From Ypsolopha sequella (Eukaryota > Arthropoda > Insecta > Lepidoptera > Ypsolophidae), in contig OW203986.1 in the NCBI GenBank assembly GCA_934047225.1, positions 20,773,221-20,837,220 of the forward strand: a stretch of DNA of 64,000 nucleotides, given 5' to 3'. Of this stretch, positions 9,660-21,540 are shown in pieces (the first letter of the stretch is position 1; every line of letters begins with the position of its first letter). Both the position numbers and the translations under genes were made by a program. The notes under the pieces were generated by a model. That model did not search any database, was not told where the DNA came from, and saw only the letters and a program-made list of their open reading frames with translations.

Positions 9660-10970
9660 GTCAGCCCAGTTTAAACTATGTGGAACTTTAGGAATTAAAT
9701 GCGATCGATAAAATTTTCCGACTAGAAATATTGAATATCGTCTTCTGTTGTTGTTTGTAAGGTGTCTAATGAAGCGTATTTTAAAACAGAATTTTATCTA
9801 AGTTGGCGTATCCCGTTTATACATTAACGAAGTTAACTACGCAGACTTTTAACGATTATATTTTACAGAAAAATATTTCTTATTAAATCAGTCAAATATC
9901 TGCAGGTGAATTCAAAGACAAAGTAGTTGCTACGTACGTTTGAGGTTATACAATCACCTAAATCTGTGCGGCGCAGTCCCGATTTCAGGGTTGGTACCAT
10001 AGGGTAAAGTTGTCCTTAAAGGTCGAGTACTATGACCAGTTTTCGTTTCCAAAATCACATAAATTTTACTCTTCGTGAATTTTCCGGAGCTATACAGCCG
10101 ATAGACTTGAAAAGGGTTCGAAGATTTTGGCCTTTACCGAATTTTCGCCGTGTATATTTTATTCTCTTTCGGTTCATTAGGTCAACTTTCCAAGAGGACA
10201 ATTTCCCAAAATGGCTTTTTACCAATAAGAGAACTTCCCAAAAGGACCACAAAATATTCAAGCAGAAGTTCACCGAACAAAAACGATACTTTAAAGCAGA
10301 AACTAAATATCCTAAAAATAAAGGTATCTTTAAAATACGGTTTGACGTCATACCCATTATTCCGGTTACTGAATATTTAGGCAACTAAATAATTGAAGTT
10401 ACTGAAATGAAAGTATATTTCGGTACTGGTATCTAACCTTTATTTCCCTTTATTTTCTTTAGCAAATAAATATGTAAGGTTAGCGATGTTTTTCGGTACT
10501 GAAATCCTGGACCCGAACTTTAAGAATACAGGTATCATTATATTTTAAAGGTATCGCAATTTAATACCGTTACCGGTATAAACCACGGGCTAGAAATGAA
10601 GCTCATATTCTAACTATGCGGGGAAGCGCTCGGCCAAACCTTACTAAAGTGATACACGTAAAATTTCTTTTCTGTGATATTATATGAAAGGAAAAGATAT
10701 TACTTTGTCAGTATTCTACACGTAGCTTGACGTAAATATGAAAGTAAGGCCGTAAAAACCTTGTGTCAAAATAAGTGCTTTTATAGCTTATACCTTGAAG
10801 TCGGAGTTCCTGGCCATTTTGTTGTTTTTTTCTTGTTTCTAGATGCCTTTTTGGGTTCTATCTACTCATATTTTTGGGGTTCTATAAAGTTAACATAACC
10901 ATAGAACCTTAGATACGTTAAAACTCTACTTTTTAGAAAACACTAAACATTATTATTAACCCCAAAGTAA
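9660..10970. other. No gene recognised
   Basis: Overlapping frames on both strands at 10032-10388 have no domain I know. Scattered ACCGGTA/TACCGGTAT and TTCGGTACTG words around 10415-10585 may be decayed repeat pieces. Confidence 0.35.
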
Positions 10971-10974
10971 ACAG

Positions 10975-11345
10975 AGAGGTGTTATAAGTTTGACGTGTGT
11001 ATCTGTCTATCTGTGGCATTGTGGCTCCCAAACGGATGAACCGATTTTGATTTAGTCTTTTTTGTTTGAATTGTGAATTGATCGAGAGTGTTCTTAGCTA
11101 CTAGCTTCTGCCCGTGGCTTCGTCCACGTTTGTTTAGTTTTTACCCGACTACGGCGAAGCAAAAAGGAGGGATATGATTTTGACCGGTGTGTATGTATCT
11201 ATGAATGTTCATCTGTTCCCTCATCACTTCTTAACTACTTATCATAATTTGACAAATGAGGTATCATTGCAAGCGTCTTGATCGTCCACTGGTTATAGGA
11301 TACGTGACGTTATAATAAATTGAATATAGCGCCCTACGGAGGGCA
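10975..11345 (+). repeat. Retrotransposon 3'-tail-like repeat
   Basis: Contains ACGGATGAACCGATTTTGAT, CTTCTGCCCGTGGCTTCGTC and ACCCGACTACGGCGAAG. Such words are typical of non-coding tails of lepidopteran LINE-type repeats. There is no open frame and no boundary could be fixed. Confidence 0.4.
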
Positions 11346-11647
11346 TAAAGTTATGAACTAAAAAAAAAATGTCTTAATTATGCCGTATTGGGTATAAAAT
11401 GAAAGAGCTAAATCCGCATCTTGCGGCTTTGCTTGCCTGCACACGGCGATTGGGAATAATTTCTATAAAATCAAGCTTCACTCCAATACTTCCCAAAATA
11501 TATATATATATAATAAATACATATGTATATATAAACTCACAAAATTATACCCCATATTTTTTTAAATAAAAAATGAGTTCAAAAACTAAAACCCGACTAC
11601 TGTAATATCACCATGGACGTTCGTCCATGAATATCATAATAATAATT

Positions 11648-12032
11648 ATTTGTAGTCCACACAATAAAAATGAGTTCAAAAACTAAAACCCGACTACAGT
11701 AATATCACGCTCTAAAAAGTATGAAATAAAAAAACATTCTCATCTGAAATTGTTATGTACAAACGAATCAATATTTATCGTCTTCTAAATAAACAATTTA
11801 GACGTAATACATTTCAATGTATTTAATAAATATTCATAGTGATGTTCAGAGGATAGCCGTGGTCTTATGCCACCTACCCTATAAAACAAAACATTCCTCA
11901 GCGAGTCAGCGATCATAAGCTTTAGGGCAAAGTTAGTAGAGAATATTTTCGTGTTTCATACTTTTTCGAGCGTGATATTACTGTAGTCGGGTTTTAGTTT
12001 TTGAAGTCATTTTTATTGTGTGGACTACAAAT
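11648..12032. mobile_element. Inverted-repeat element with about 78-bp arms
   Basis: The left arm (11648-11726) starts TTTGTAGTCCACACAATAAA and holds AAAACCCGACTACAGTAATA. The right arm (11955-12032) is its near-perfect complement. A partial direct copy of the arm interior sits just upstream (about 11562-11613). The 228-bp interior has no frame. The ACCCGACTAC word also occurs in the repeat at 10975-11345. Confidence 0.65.
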
Positions 12033-12578
12033 AAACATTTATTAACATTTAAACCATTACAACAGTGAAAGAATTTTCAAAATCGGTTCGGTAGTTATTA
12101 ATAACAGAATATCTCCGTAGGGAACTGCCCGTCCCCTATGTCCCTAGGAAACTGCCCGTCCCCAGGGAACAAACTATAATTTGTCGGGTTTTGTAAATTT
12201 ATACCTGTGTCCCAGTATAAAAAGTAAATATATCCTTCGTCAAAACTAAATGATGTAGCGTATTATTTTAGGTTTAACAAGCATAATTAAGTGAAGAGGC
12301 GCTGTCGTATTCAGAGGCTGTACTTGTTTACGTCATCGCTAATGGTTCTTGTAATCACTGTGTACAAGGAAACAATAACGTCTTGCTAAATTATTTAACG
12401 TTAACCAAAAGCTTGTTAGTAAGCAGATTTGGGACTAAGAATAATTTTAAAATGATTATTTTACTCTGAAATAAGAAGAATGAGAATAGCTTCATTTGGT
12501 ATTTCAACTGCAACATGCAACTAACTAGAGACTTATAAAAATTATAATTTACAATTTGCACGATATCTATATAAAAAA
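12033..12578. other. No gene seen
   Basis: A small direct duplication of GGGAACTGCCCGTCCC and GGAAACTGCCCGTCCC occurs at about 12119-12165. The rest is AT-rich with no signal. Confidence 0.4.
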
Positions 12579-12581
12579 ATG

Positions 12582-12902
12582 TGTGGGTATTATCCCTACT
12601 TATTCCCATCCATTTTCGTGGTCGGAATGGTAGGGGTAGACACCCTAGAGCTGAGACGTAAGCTAGCGCTATTAGTGCACTTTTATCTGCTGTTACACAA
12701 CCGAGTGGACGACCCCGCTGCCGTCGCGGGCTGCGCGCTGGCTGCACTGGACAGGTACGCGATGTTGCGGTCACTCCTGCTCTTTGCGACGGGTGTGGTA
12801 CGCACACAGCATACTCGTTTTGCGCCCACCTTCCACGCGTGTACACTGCTAAATCTGCTCCTGAATAAATACCCAGAAATTGACGTGTTTATGCTTCCAT
12901 AA
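12582..12902 (+). pseudogene. Non-LTR retrotransposon, RT C-terminal fragment
   Basis: The frame encodes YYPYLFPSIFVVGMVG, LELRRKLALL, HNRVDD, RTQHTRFAPTFHACTLLN and YPEIDVF before a TAA at 12900. The same layout (YYPFMYP, ELRRNLALA, IRNKID, FSRTNLYRYSPVARALD, ECDIF) closes the better-preserved element at 19.8-21.1 kb, so this is a second, shorter copy of a related family. It lacks the catalytic domain. The hairpin element at 12905-13025 begins only 3 bp after the stop, replacing any 3' untranslated tail. Confidence 0.75.
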
Positions 12903-12904
12903 TA

Positions 12905-13025
12905 GTAGTTTATGCTACAAGGGCGCAAAGGAATAAATTACGAGGACGATTTAAAACACGAGCGTAGCGAGTGTTTTAAATGTAACCGAGTAATTTATTG
13001 CTTTAACGCCCGTGTATCATACTAC
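12905..13025. mobile_element. Hairpin element (AATAGTA family, copy 1)
   Basis: Ends GTAGTTTATGCTACAAGGGC and the complement of GCCCGTGTATCATACTAC pair with about 75% identity, each followed by AATAAATTAC. The centre is a tight hairpin, ATTTAAAACAC with GTGTTTTAAAT around GAGCGTAGCGA. Similar architecture occurs at 19009, 34293 and 47287. Confidence 0.55.
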
Positions 13026-13344
13026 ATTTTTCAATGCATAGTGTGAGGAAATGAAAATAAATATAATCATGTGAACTTTAAATTATAATTGGCTCAAAAG
13101 GACTGTATCCAGAGCCGTTAAACAGTGGAAAAAAAAGTATAACGTCTATGGTACACAGGAAAGGCTGCAGGTTAGCCAACCATTGTAAATGAATTTAAAA
13201 AAAATAATAATAATAAAGCCCTAGGGCAAAATAATCGACTTTCTGTTCGGTTTTGATGCATAAAAAGTGGGCCTTTACGAGCACATGCATTGAAAACATT
13301 TTTAGTTCGTTGCTGCAATAAGGCTCATCCCTAATCATATTAGA

Positions 13345-13465
13345 ACGTTAAAATCATCGGTGACAGATGGTGTTATGAGTGTTGACTATTATACTAAAAA
13401 TGCACACTCGGAAACAACTCTGACTCCCTCTGGGGGATATGTGTCGTGAAGGTATGTATTTATCT
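13345..13465 (+). repeat. tRNA-derived SINE, 3' fragment
   Basis: ATCATCGGTGACAG, a CACACTCGGAAACAACTCTG block and CTCTGGGGGATATGTGTCG match the 3' half of the fuller SINE at 41790-42145 (CTCGGAACACCTCTGACACC, CTCGGGGATTCATGTCGTGA). The tRNA-like head is missing. Confidence 0.6.
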
Positions 13466-15484
13466 TCATGCATCTGGAGTACAATAAAGTAGTAAATATA
13501 GGCATACATATATTTAAGTATGTATTACCTTTTCGAGGTTAATGAAAATTGGAAAACAATACTTTCTCTACACATGTAAGCTAAATGTAGAAGTTTCCAA
13601 TGAAATGTTAAGAGGATAGGTCGCGCTTACTTCGATCACTGATACTCCATGTAAAAAGGTCTGCATTGCGTGAGGAACGGATTATAGAAAAAAGTCAAAT
13701 AGACGACTTTTTTAGCTAATTTTATTAATAAAAAAAACCAAAGGTTGTATAAAATATCTGTTCACAGTTTAATTAAGTTTACACAGATTTTAATCCATTG
13801 TACGGGATTTCGCTCAAATTTTCGACATGAAAACTTTTTGTTTTTTATATCCATATTGAAATGACACATTCTTCAAACAAGGAAGAATAAATTATGATTT
13901 TGCGGGGACTAGCTCTTTATTCTCAATTATCTATTTAGATACAACACGATTACATTCATATTAGGTGTGCTCATATTTCAGATTCATAACCCGCATTACT
14001 AAGCGAAGAATTCTGTATTAAGGTTCAGCACTCCTTGGAAACAAAACAACTAACTGCTCTAACGCTTCTGTTTTTTAACTTTCTATCTCGTTCTACTCAA
14101 CTGCGCGCACGGAAAACCTCAGTTATTTTGACATTTTTTGCAACATTTTTACGCAGTGTGGAAAAATCATTTTTTTATTATAATGCTGTTTGATCTGTTG
14201 TTATGGTTCTGAAATATGTTTTGTTATTGTTTTGCGTCTAATTAAACCACTATAACTATTTCGAGTTTTTCTTGAAATTCTGATTTTATTCTGAAGTCCC
14301 TATAAAGTTTTACAGCAACAGTTTTTAATTATCTTATTCTTCATTTGTAGGTATTTATTCTATTTAGATATTTTAATCATTATTATCATCTGAAACGATA
14401 ATGCCGAACCCTGTTTTTGCCCAATATCCGACCTCCGGCCCTTAAAAAAACTTTCCCCATTGTTTCCCGAAAAATATTTATTATAAAGGAACATTTTTCC
14501 AGTATTTTACGCGACTGATTGAGTCCCAGTTCGGATACTTGGTATCGGGTCGAACGGGACTTAGAGGCGTAATCTCCTATCTGGAAGATTGGGAAGCTGA
14601 GATAGGGATATTTTAAAGGAAGCAGAAAAAAATTACGTAATCGTCCTCTTTTGTTCTAGCTTCTCCTAACGTAAACGACATCTCTTTTCATTTTGGATTT
14701 TCCGCTGAATACAGCTAAAACATTTTTTCGCCTTTTGTATGAGAGCTTGAGTGATTAAAGTAACAAATCTGCATTTTTCATGTAACTTTTGTGTTACGCA
14801 AATTCTCGGCGTTTATGTTATTTACGACTTTAATGTTCAAGTGTAGACGTATTTATTTTATGGTTTACGGGCGCGGTTAAAATACATTATTTATTAGCGT
14901 TTCTTTTGGCAATAACATCATCATATTTTTACATTTTGTATACAGAAAAGGTAATGGTGCGGGAAATTCGTAGCCCTACAGTTATCGGACATTGCTACGA
15001 GATGTCTCGTAGCACACTAGCGCCATACTTTCAGTTATATATTTTAACCTCTCGTCTGCCTAGACACGGATCCAATATAAGTACATATTGCGAGCCGAGC
15101 GAAGTGGAGCGGAGCGAGGCGACCTTTAATAGTTCTAACAGAATTATTATATTTAGAGGGAAATTAGAAAATGCCGAATCCTTCTATTTGACAAAGATTC
15201 GTCAAATAACAAAATAGAGATCGTTTAGAAACTGACAACGCCGTTTGTAAACGGCGGAATTCTAGTATTTGCCTGCCACAGATAGACACAATATTTTATG
15301 AAGGCATGCCAGAAGATAAAAGCTAATTTCAAATGAAGAAAAGCTTAGCAGGCATGTTTATACATACATTTCAAAATAAAGCACAGGATTCTGTTAAAAG
15401 TTAGTAGTGGTTATATTTATGCTGTATATAAGTAATTATATTTAAATCTTTTGATTTCTTTTATCGCTGAATCAATTGAAAATA
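13466..15484. other. No gene recognised
   Basis: Mostly AT-rich. A frame at 14906-15217 covers the GAGCC-rich patch at 15090-15125, related to 8035-8115, and is not convincing as a protein. Confidence 0.35.
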
Positions 15485-15755
15485 TAAGGTGAAATTGAAT
15501 CAACCGCCTTAATTCATACTGGAGACTCGGCTAGTGATCAGGAACGAGGTTCAATTAACACTTTCTTGGAAATCGCAAAAAAACATTTTTGCTTCCATTC
15601 ACACTGGACTAGTTCAATTACAAATCCTAGTATAGGCAGTATAGGAGCAAAACAATTTTTTTTTCGAATTTCACCTTACTGGTCGTTAAATATTGTTCCT
15701 GATCACTAACCGAGTCTCCAGTATGAATTCAGGCGGTTGATTAAATTTCACCTTA
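15485..15755. mobile_element. Tc1/mariner-like MITE
   Basis: TA-flanked inverted arms of about 63 bp: TAAGGTGAAATT, TCAACCGCCT, CATACTGGAGACTCGG and AGTGATCAGGAAC at the left recur in reverse complement at the right. The interior holds CTTCCATTCACACTGGACTA. Related copies are at 17365-17652 and 60664-60893. No transposase. Confidence 0.7.
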
Positions 15756-15976
15756 TAGATCGCGGTTAATATTTTTGCACGGATCTTACAAATTACGAGT
15801 TCTTGACCATGATTATCGATTTATTGATCAATATGTTGAAGGACAGAGATTGCCTTCAAGTTATGTTCCTACACATGGTAGTAGAGATTAATGGCAAAAG
15901 GGGAAACGGACATTTAAACCAATTGGGTTTATCTCGTTTGAATGTTCACTTTGTGACACAATAAACAACACTTGAA

Positions 15977-16027
15977 ATCTCTACAAACCAGTTTGTAGAG
16001 ATTTCTCTACAAACTGGTTTGTAGAGA
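15977..16027. repeat. Doubled palindrome
   Basis: ATCTCTACAAAC-CA-GTTTGTAGAGAT (15977-16002) is followed at once by TCTCTACAAAC-TG-GTTTGTAGAGA (16004-16027). Each half is a hairpin and the two halves are reverse complements of each other, so the whole 51 bp can also form one long hairpin. Confidence 0.8.
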
Positions 16028-17340
16028 TATCTTGACGTTGCTAGCCGTTCTGGCACAATTCTACAGGGAATCGTTGACGCCATACGGCGTGTTCAAATAA
16101 GTATATCTAGTAGTACGCTGTAGGACGCTGTCCAGCGTCTCTGTCCTTCAACTTGTTAAAAACGCGGGTGATAAGAAATCGTAAATTTTTCAAATCGTGT
16201 TCGAAATTGTCGTAACTTACTGAAAATGTATTCTATAAGTACTTAATACTATTTGAAACTACTTGGTCGCAAAATGAAATATTATTTCTGAAAGCAGTTT
16301 TAGAAAAATAATCACGTCGTTCACAAATAAAATCAATACTGCGTAGCAAATACTCGCTTTGATTTTTGATTATTATTTTCCTTCACACAAAAGATAAAAA
16401 GACACAGTCTGTCCTCTTTATAGCGTTTTTTTTATACGGGTTACGCACTACTACTAGGTGACCCTTTTGACCCTTACAGTCCATAAAATTATCCCCCCAA
16501 GAATCGTGTGCGATGTGACAAGAAATACGTTGTGGTTTACAGTTTTGACCCGGTCGAAAATAGGCTTAGGAAGGGTAAGTAATTTTTTTTTAATTCGTCA
16601 ATGTTTTCATTTACCTAAGGTAGCTTTTTTGTCTTTTATCATGTATATTTATTCAAGGTTAATTATTTTACTTGCCTTCACTACCTTTACGCCGCGCCTT
16701 TTAACTTAGATTAAATTATGATAAGATGGGTTAATTCGAAAACTATTTCGAGATTTTGGGCCGTATTTTAGAACTTGTGGCCTAAATAACTTCATGATGA
16801 TGAATATTTTTACGAAAAAGCTGCAACTTCGACGCCGCTTGAGAAAAGGCTGTTTAGAAATGTGTCTTTTTAAAGATAAATTTATAATAATTTGCTTCCA
16901 ACTGATTTGTAAATGGATGAAAGATGAAAACACAGACAGAGACAGAACACTTTTTTATAAGCAAGGCAAGTCCACAATCTGTATGTATAATTCCTAAAAT
17001 GCCCCAAGTGACGTCATGTCTGAAAATTCTGTAAAATATCATAAAAAATAATGATCAAATTATATACCATAATAATGAAAACTATGATCTAAACTGATGT
17101 AAACACCGTGAAAAAAAAAATGGAAATTAAGCTATGGGAATCATGTATATTCTGAACTATACAATAAAACTAATAAAAGTAGATATAAGTAATTAAATAA
17201 TTAAAGTAGATATAAGTAATTCAATGTATAGTTTAAGTTTATGTTAAAAAAAAAGACATGATCTTGCCAAGTTTCTTGCCCGTTCTTCTTAGCAAGACTA
17301 ATCGAATGGGCGGAGGTAGGCATGTATTTATGTATGTAAC
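16028..17340. other. No gene recognised
   Basis: Small frames at 16458-17042 on both strands lack domains. A GTAGATATAAGTAATT word is repeated in tandem near 17177-17222. Confidence 0.35.
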
Positions 17341-17364
17341 CTATTACTATGTAGTATATAGGAT

Positions 17365-17652
17365 GGGATTTGGTCGGCCGCCTGGATTCGTGCTGGGGGC
17401 TCGGTTGGTGATCATTGAACCTTGTTCCTGGGGCTCTACCGCGTAATTCTCATTTGTATCAACTTCAAGCAAATGCATGCGAAATTCAACGCGTGCAAAA
17501 GAGATGGCATGTTAGGCGGGCGTCGTCGCACGCATGTCAAATTTCAATCTCAAGTTGATGTTGATGAAAATGAGAATTACGCGGTAGACCCACTGGTCCC
17601 TGGCCGGGTCTCCGGTATGGGTTCGGGCGGTTGATTGGATTTCACCTTGTAT
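17365..17652. mobile_element. Element related to the 15.5-kb MITE
   Basis: The right end (GGGTCTCCGGTATGGGTTCG, GGCGGTTGATTGGATTTCAC) matches the right end of 15485-15755. The left end (GATTTGGTCGGCCGCCTGGA, GGGCTCGGTTGGTGATCA) is its inverted partner. Just inside lies a second inverted pair, CTACCGCGTAATTCTCAT with ATGAGAATTACGCGGTAG. The copy is more GC-rich than the 15.5-kb one. Confidence 0.6.
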
Positions 17653-17845
17653 AATAATATTTTACCTATAATTTTAATCGTATATATATTGCTACATAAA
17701 TTAAATAAACATTTAATCTAAGTAGTTCATGTACATTTATTATTTTATTACATATATTTTTATAAGATTAAAATTTTACTTGTGAAACGTGTATTATATA
17801 TACCTACTTTGCAAAATAAACTTTTTGAATTTTGAATTTTGAATA
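17653..17845 (+). repeat. Retrotransposon tail with (TTTTGAA)n
   Basis: Ends with AATAAA, then TTTTTGAATTTTGAATTTTGAAT, the kind of short tandem tail left by non-LTR elements (compare 21160-21186). No coding sequence remains upstream. Confidence 0.45.
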
Positions 17846-18950
17846 ATAAGAAATACACATTCTACTATGACAGTTTATGCTTTGAAACACTCGTAACTTA
17901 CATGAACTTAGCCCTAACTTACATGAACTTAGCCCTAATGTGATGAAAAGATAGCCTCTTTGAGTTGAAGAAAATACTTTGATAATTTATATAAGGGACT
18001 TAATGCTGACTTGACTACGGTTAATGCGGGACATATTTTTTACTTACCTGAAGAAAATGTATCTCTGCTCAGAATCAGGAAAATGGAGATTACCGGAAAG
18101 GAAGCCGTAACTTGGGATGAAAGAAGTAATCTATCGAAGAAGATAACATTTTAATCACTAAGATTATTTTTTGTAAAACAGGTAAGCTTAAGTCGCTTAT
18201 CGAAGCAGTAAAAATCCGAAAATAACCATCCTGTAGTTTTAAGGCATAAATCGGTCTGTTGATTGATAAGAAATGTCTAAAAGGGCGACCATGAAATTAA
18301 ATATATTTCAACAGAACACCAATAGAATGTAAAGAACCTTTATAGATGGTATAACAAAATTAAGTTAATGATTTTCACGTCTTTTATTACTTGATCCCTG
18401 ATTGATGACGCGAATGCGATTTATTTGAAAGAATGAAGGGATGTTTCCTTTGTGTAAAATCTGCTATCATAAATATTTTCCCTCACCAACCGCTTTTTTC
18501 CCCATTATTTAATAAAAAAACTCCTATAGATTTTCTAACAATAACCTGTCAAAGAAAGTATAGATAACATTTTGTACAATAACTACGTGTGGGCCCGCTA
18601 CTTACTCGTATGTACCATCGAAGAAATTGCTGCAAACCCACTTTTCGCTCTTATCATCATTGAAATACGAATAATTTCAATACCACTGAAAAAAGTGGAT
18701 CTGTGGGTATTTTTTTGATAGTACATTCTAAGATACAGTTGGTGCCGCCTCACTATATTTTAATTTTGATATCTAGGTATGTAGGTAGATTCCTTTTCAC
18801 GTAAGTGGCAGATAGTTTTCTGTCTGACTTTGAAAAGGGTTCGGTACAACTTACGTATCGTAGTAATAGCAGTTCTACCTCATTCCCGTAAACTTTCTCT
18901 ATCTATCTGACCTGAGGATACCTCTCGAAGTAAATTCTACGTGATTGTAA
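17846..18950. other. No gene; one small tandem duplication
   Basis: TAACTTACATGAACTTAGCCC (21 bp) is duplicated exactly at 17894-17914 and 17915-17935. Otherwise no frame or repeat was recognised. Confidence 0.45.
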
Positions 18951-19465
18951 TAACACATGCTCGATATTATTTCCATTTGGGATTCGTTCAGTAACAAAAT
19001 TTACTTTTATAGCACACTGTGCGTAAAATGACCGCATTTTCCGTAAAGTCGGCATTTTCCGCACTTGTGCTATAAAAAATTATACGAAACTCGTGCGAGA
19101 AACTTTTTCTCGACTCGCCTTCGGCTCGTGCCGCAAACTCACACTCGTCAGAAAACGTTTCATCGCTCTCGTATCGTAATGTACTATTTGCACGTTTTAG
19201 TTAGACTTAATGTTCAGCAATTCTTATTAAAACTAACTTATGACCTATAAGTTTTGCAATTTTTAGGGTTCCGTGGAAACCTTATACGACACTTTGTTGT
19301 CCGTCTGTCTGTCAAAACCCTTTTGCTCGGGCCCCATATAAAATATCAAGTTGAAACTGATACCTCCTACAGTAGTCTACAGTAGCCCCATAGTGCTGTA
19401 AAAAAATCAAGCTTCTAACTCCACGCTAAAAAAAGTTATTGCACTTCTCATAATCAATTTCGTAA
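18951..19465 (+). repeat. GGGTTCCGT-class repeat, copy A
   Basis: Begins AATAACACATGCTCGATATT, includes AGGGTTCCGTGGAAACC and TTGTTGTCCGTCTGTCTGTC, and ends TTGCACTTCTCATAATCAAT. It lies head-to-tail with copy B starting at 19467. A 179-bp hairpin element sits inside at 19009-19187; copy B shows the empty site. Confidence 0.7.
19009..19187. mobile_element. Hairpin element (AATAGTA family, copy 2)
   Basis: Starts ATAGCACACTGTGC and ends ATCGTAATGTACTAT. It carries CGAAACTCGTGCGAGAAACT and CCTTCGGCTCGTGCCG. A nearly identical copy is at 34293-34477. Comparison with the uninterrupted sibling repeat at about 19515-19530 shows it is an insertion. Confidence 0.75.
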
Positions 19466-19796
19466 TAACACATGCTCGATATTATTTCCATTTGGGGTTC
19501 GTTCAGTAACAAATGTACTTTTTGCACTTTTTAGTTAGACTTAATGTTCAGCAATTCTTATTAAAACCAACTTATGAACTATAAATTGTGCAATTTTTAG
19601 AGTTCCGTACCTATAAATGAAAAAATGGAACCCTTATAGGACACTTTGTTGTCCGTCTGTCTGTCAAAACCCTTTTGCTCGGGCCCCGTGTAAAATATCA
19701 AGTTGAAATTGACACCTCTTACAGAAGTCTACGGCCCCATAATGTTGTAAAAAATTCAAGTTTCTAACTCGACACGAAAAAAAGTTATTTGTTAAA

Positions 19797-21186
19797 AAGT
19801 TAAAAAGATGGTTCTCTACGACCGTCTTCTGCCTCAGTGTCTACCTCACATCACCAGCGCTCAACATGCGTTCTTGCCACGACGGTCAGTGGCCACAAAT
19901 TTGGTTACGATGGTCGACTATCTATCAAAGGAGATCGACGCCAAACCAGGTAACCAGGTAGACGTTATTTACCTGGATTTCCATAAGGCGTTTGACAGAG
20001 TGGACAATGACATACTCTTACTAAAACTTGGACAGATGGGTTTTGTGCCCAGACTATTGAAACTTTTTTCTAATTTCCTTCGCGACAGAGTACAATTTGT
20101 AAAATACGGCCCATACATTTCAGATACATATCAAACGCGTTCTGGAATCAGTCAGGGGTCGAACCTGGGACCTTTTTTGTTTCTGCTTTTAATTAACGAT
20201 CTTCCTAGTGTCGTCAATAACTCGAGAGTGCTGTTGTTCGCTGATGATGTGAAACTTATTAAGGTAATTGAATCCTTGGACGACAGCCTAAAATTACAGC
20301 AAGTATCGACGCTGTACTTCGGTGGAGTGTTGATAACAAGCTGTACTTCAACTTCAGTAAGTGCGAAATGATGAGTTTCTCTCGTTCACCTGCGCCATTG
20401 CAACACCAATACATAGTAGGGGCCGACCCCATCGCACGAGTCACGCAGGTGCGCGATCTCGGTGTAGTCTTTGACCAACAACTGACCTTCCGTCAGCACG
20501 TAGAGAAGGTGACGAAAGCTGCCTTCCAGCGATTAGGATTTGTGCTACGTAATTCTGCACCCCTCACCGCTGTGGCCACCCGGGTGCTGTATGCAGCTCT
20601 AGTTCGTAGTATTGTAGAAACGAATGCAGTGGTCTGGTGTCCACATGAAGATAAATATATCCTCATGTTGGAACAAGTCCAAAAACGCTTTTTAAGATAT
20701 GTGTATAAGAAGAATCATAAATACTATCCGTTTATGTACCCAACTCGATTTCTTGAAGGTCATTTGGGCTATGAGTCAATTGAGCTCAGAAGAAACTTAG
20801 CTTTGGCAAAGTTTATACTTGGCGTTATTCGAAATAAGATCGACTGTGTGGATCTTGTTGAGAAAATTCTAAAACTGTTTGTGCCCGATAGGTACCTCAG
20901 GGCGCGGAGTCATACGTTGTTCGCGGCGCCATTTTCGCGCACTAACCTTTATCGGTACTCGCCCGTCGCGCGAGCACTCGACATATTCTGCTCCCTGCTC
21001 GCTGAAGCACCAGAGTGTGATATTTTTGTGGATCGTATTAGTTATCTGATAGATGTTTGTAAGAGAATGTTAGAGAGAAGTATGAAAGTAAGTGCTTTAG
21101 TTTAAGAACTATATTATTGTAATGATTTAGATTTATCTGTTATGTTACAATAATTTTGAATAAAAAAAAAAATTTGAATTTGAATT
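19797..21186 (+). mobile_element. Non-LTR retrotransposon, 5'-truncated, inside repeat copy B
   Basis: About 1.39 kb: the reverse transcriptase and C-terminal region, a short 3' untranslated region, an A-rich run and a TTTGAATTTGAATT tail. The 5' break is at the start of the RT domain. It lands in an AAAAAAAGTTATTGCAC site preserved in copy A; only 3-4 bp (TTAT/ATT) could be duplicated. Jockey-superfamily affinity is likely; the clade is unresolved. Confidence 0.8.
19808..21105 (+). pseudogene. Reverse transcriptase, frameshifted
   Basis: The upstream frame (19808-20371) has the fingers block HITSAQHAFLPRRS, motif A VIYLDFHKAFDRVD, motif B GISQGSNLGPFLF and catalytic FADD near 20240. A single-base change at about 20300 moves the frame: SIDAVLRWSVDNKLYFNFSK continues in the frame that then stays open to 21105. 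That second part holds the thumb and C-terminal region (RDLGVVFDQQLTF, VWCPHEDKYILMLEQVQKRF, YYPFMYP, ELRRNLALA). The N-terminal endonuclease is missing. Apart from the frameshift the sequence is well preserved, so the insertion is not ancient. A shorter relative is at 12582-12902. Confidence 0.85.
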
Positions 21187-21303
21187 ATTGCACTTCTCAT
21201 AATCAATTTCATACAAATTTTTTACACTCGCAAGCAAGGGAATCAAAACCTATAAGGCACTTCCAGGTAATTTTCAAACTTTAAATTTCGTTTACAGGTA
21301 GGG

Positions 21304-21540
21304 ATTTATTCTTTATTGAACACATAGAAACATGGATACATATTATATTTAATTTGAAATAATGTGCACATTGGAGTGCTTATCTCTAAGAAGAGATTTC
21401 TTCCAGTAAAACCAACAGGAAAAAACAAAAAAAAAATGTTTACTTCTAGTAGGCATACAAGTGCACAAAGAGATGGATAGAAACTAAAAATAAAATTAGC
21501 AATAATATAGTAATAAAATACTTACGATAAATACACCTGA
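21304..21540 (-). mobile_element. Non-LTR 3' tail, nested
   Basis: Minus strand: TTACTGGAAGAAATCTCTTC, AGAGATAAGCACTCC, then CAATAAAGAATAAATCCC at the end. GGAAGA plus a small hairpin and AATAAA is the 3' untranslated pattern also seen at 1205-1601. It interrupts repeat copy B after TTTACAGGTAG; the relative at 59.95 kb is uninterrupted there. Confidence 0.6.

Noticed and set aside
12391..12928. Minus-strand frames at 12.4-12.9 kb
   Set aside because: Antisense to the recognisable plus-strand RT fragment.
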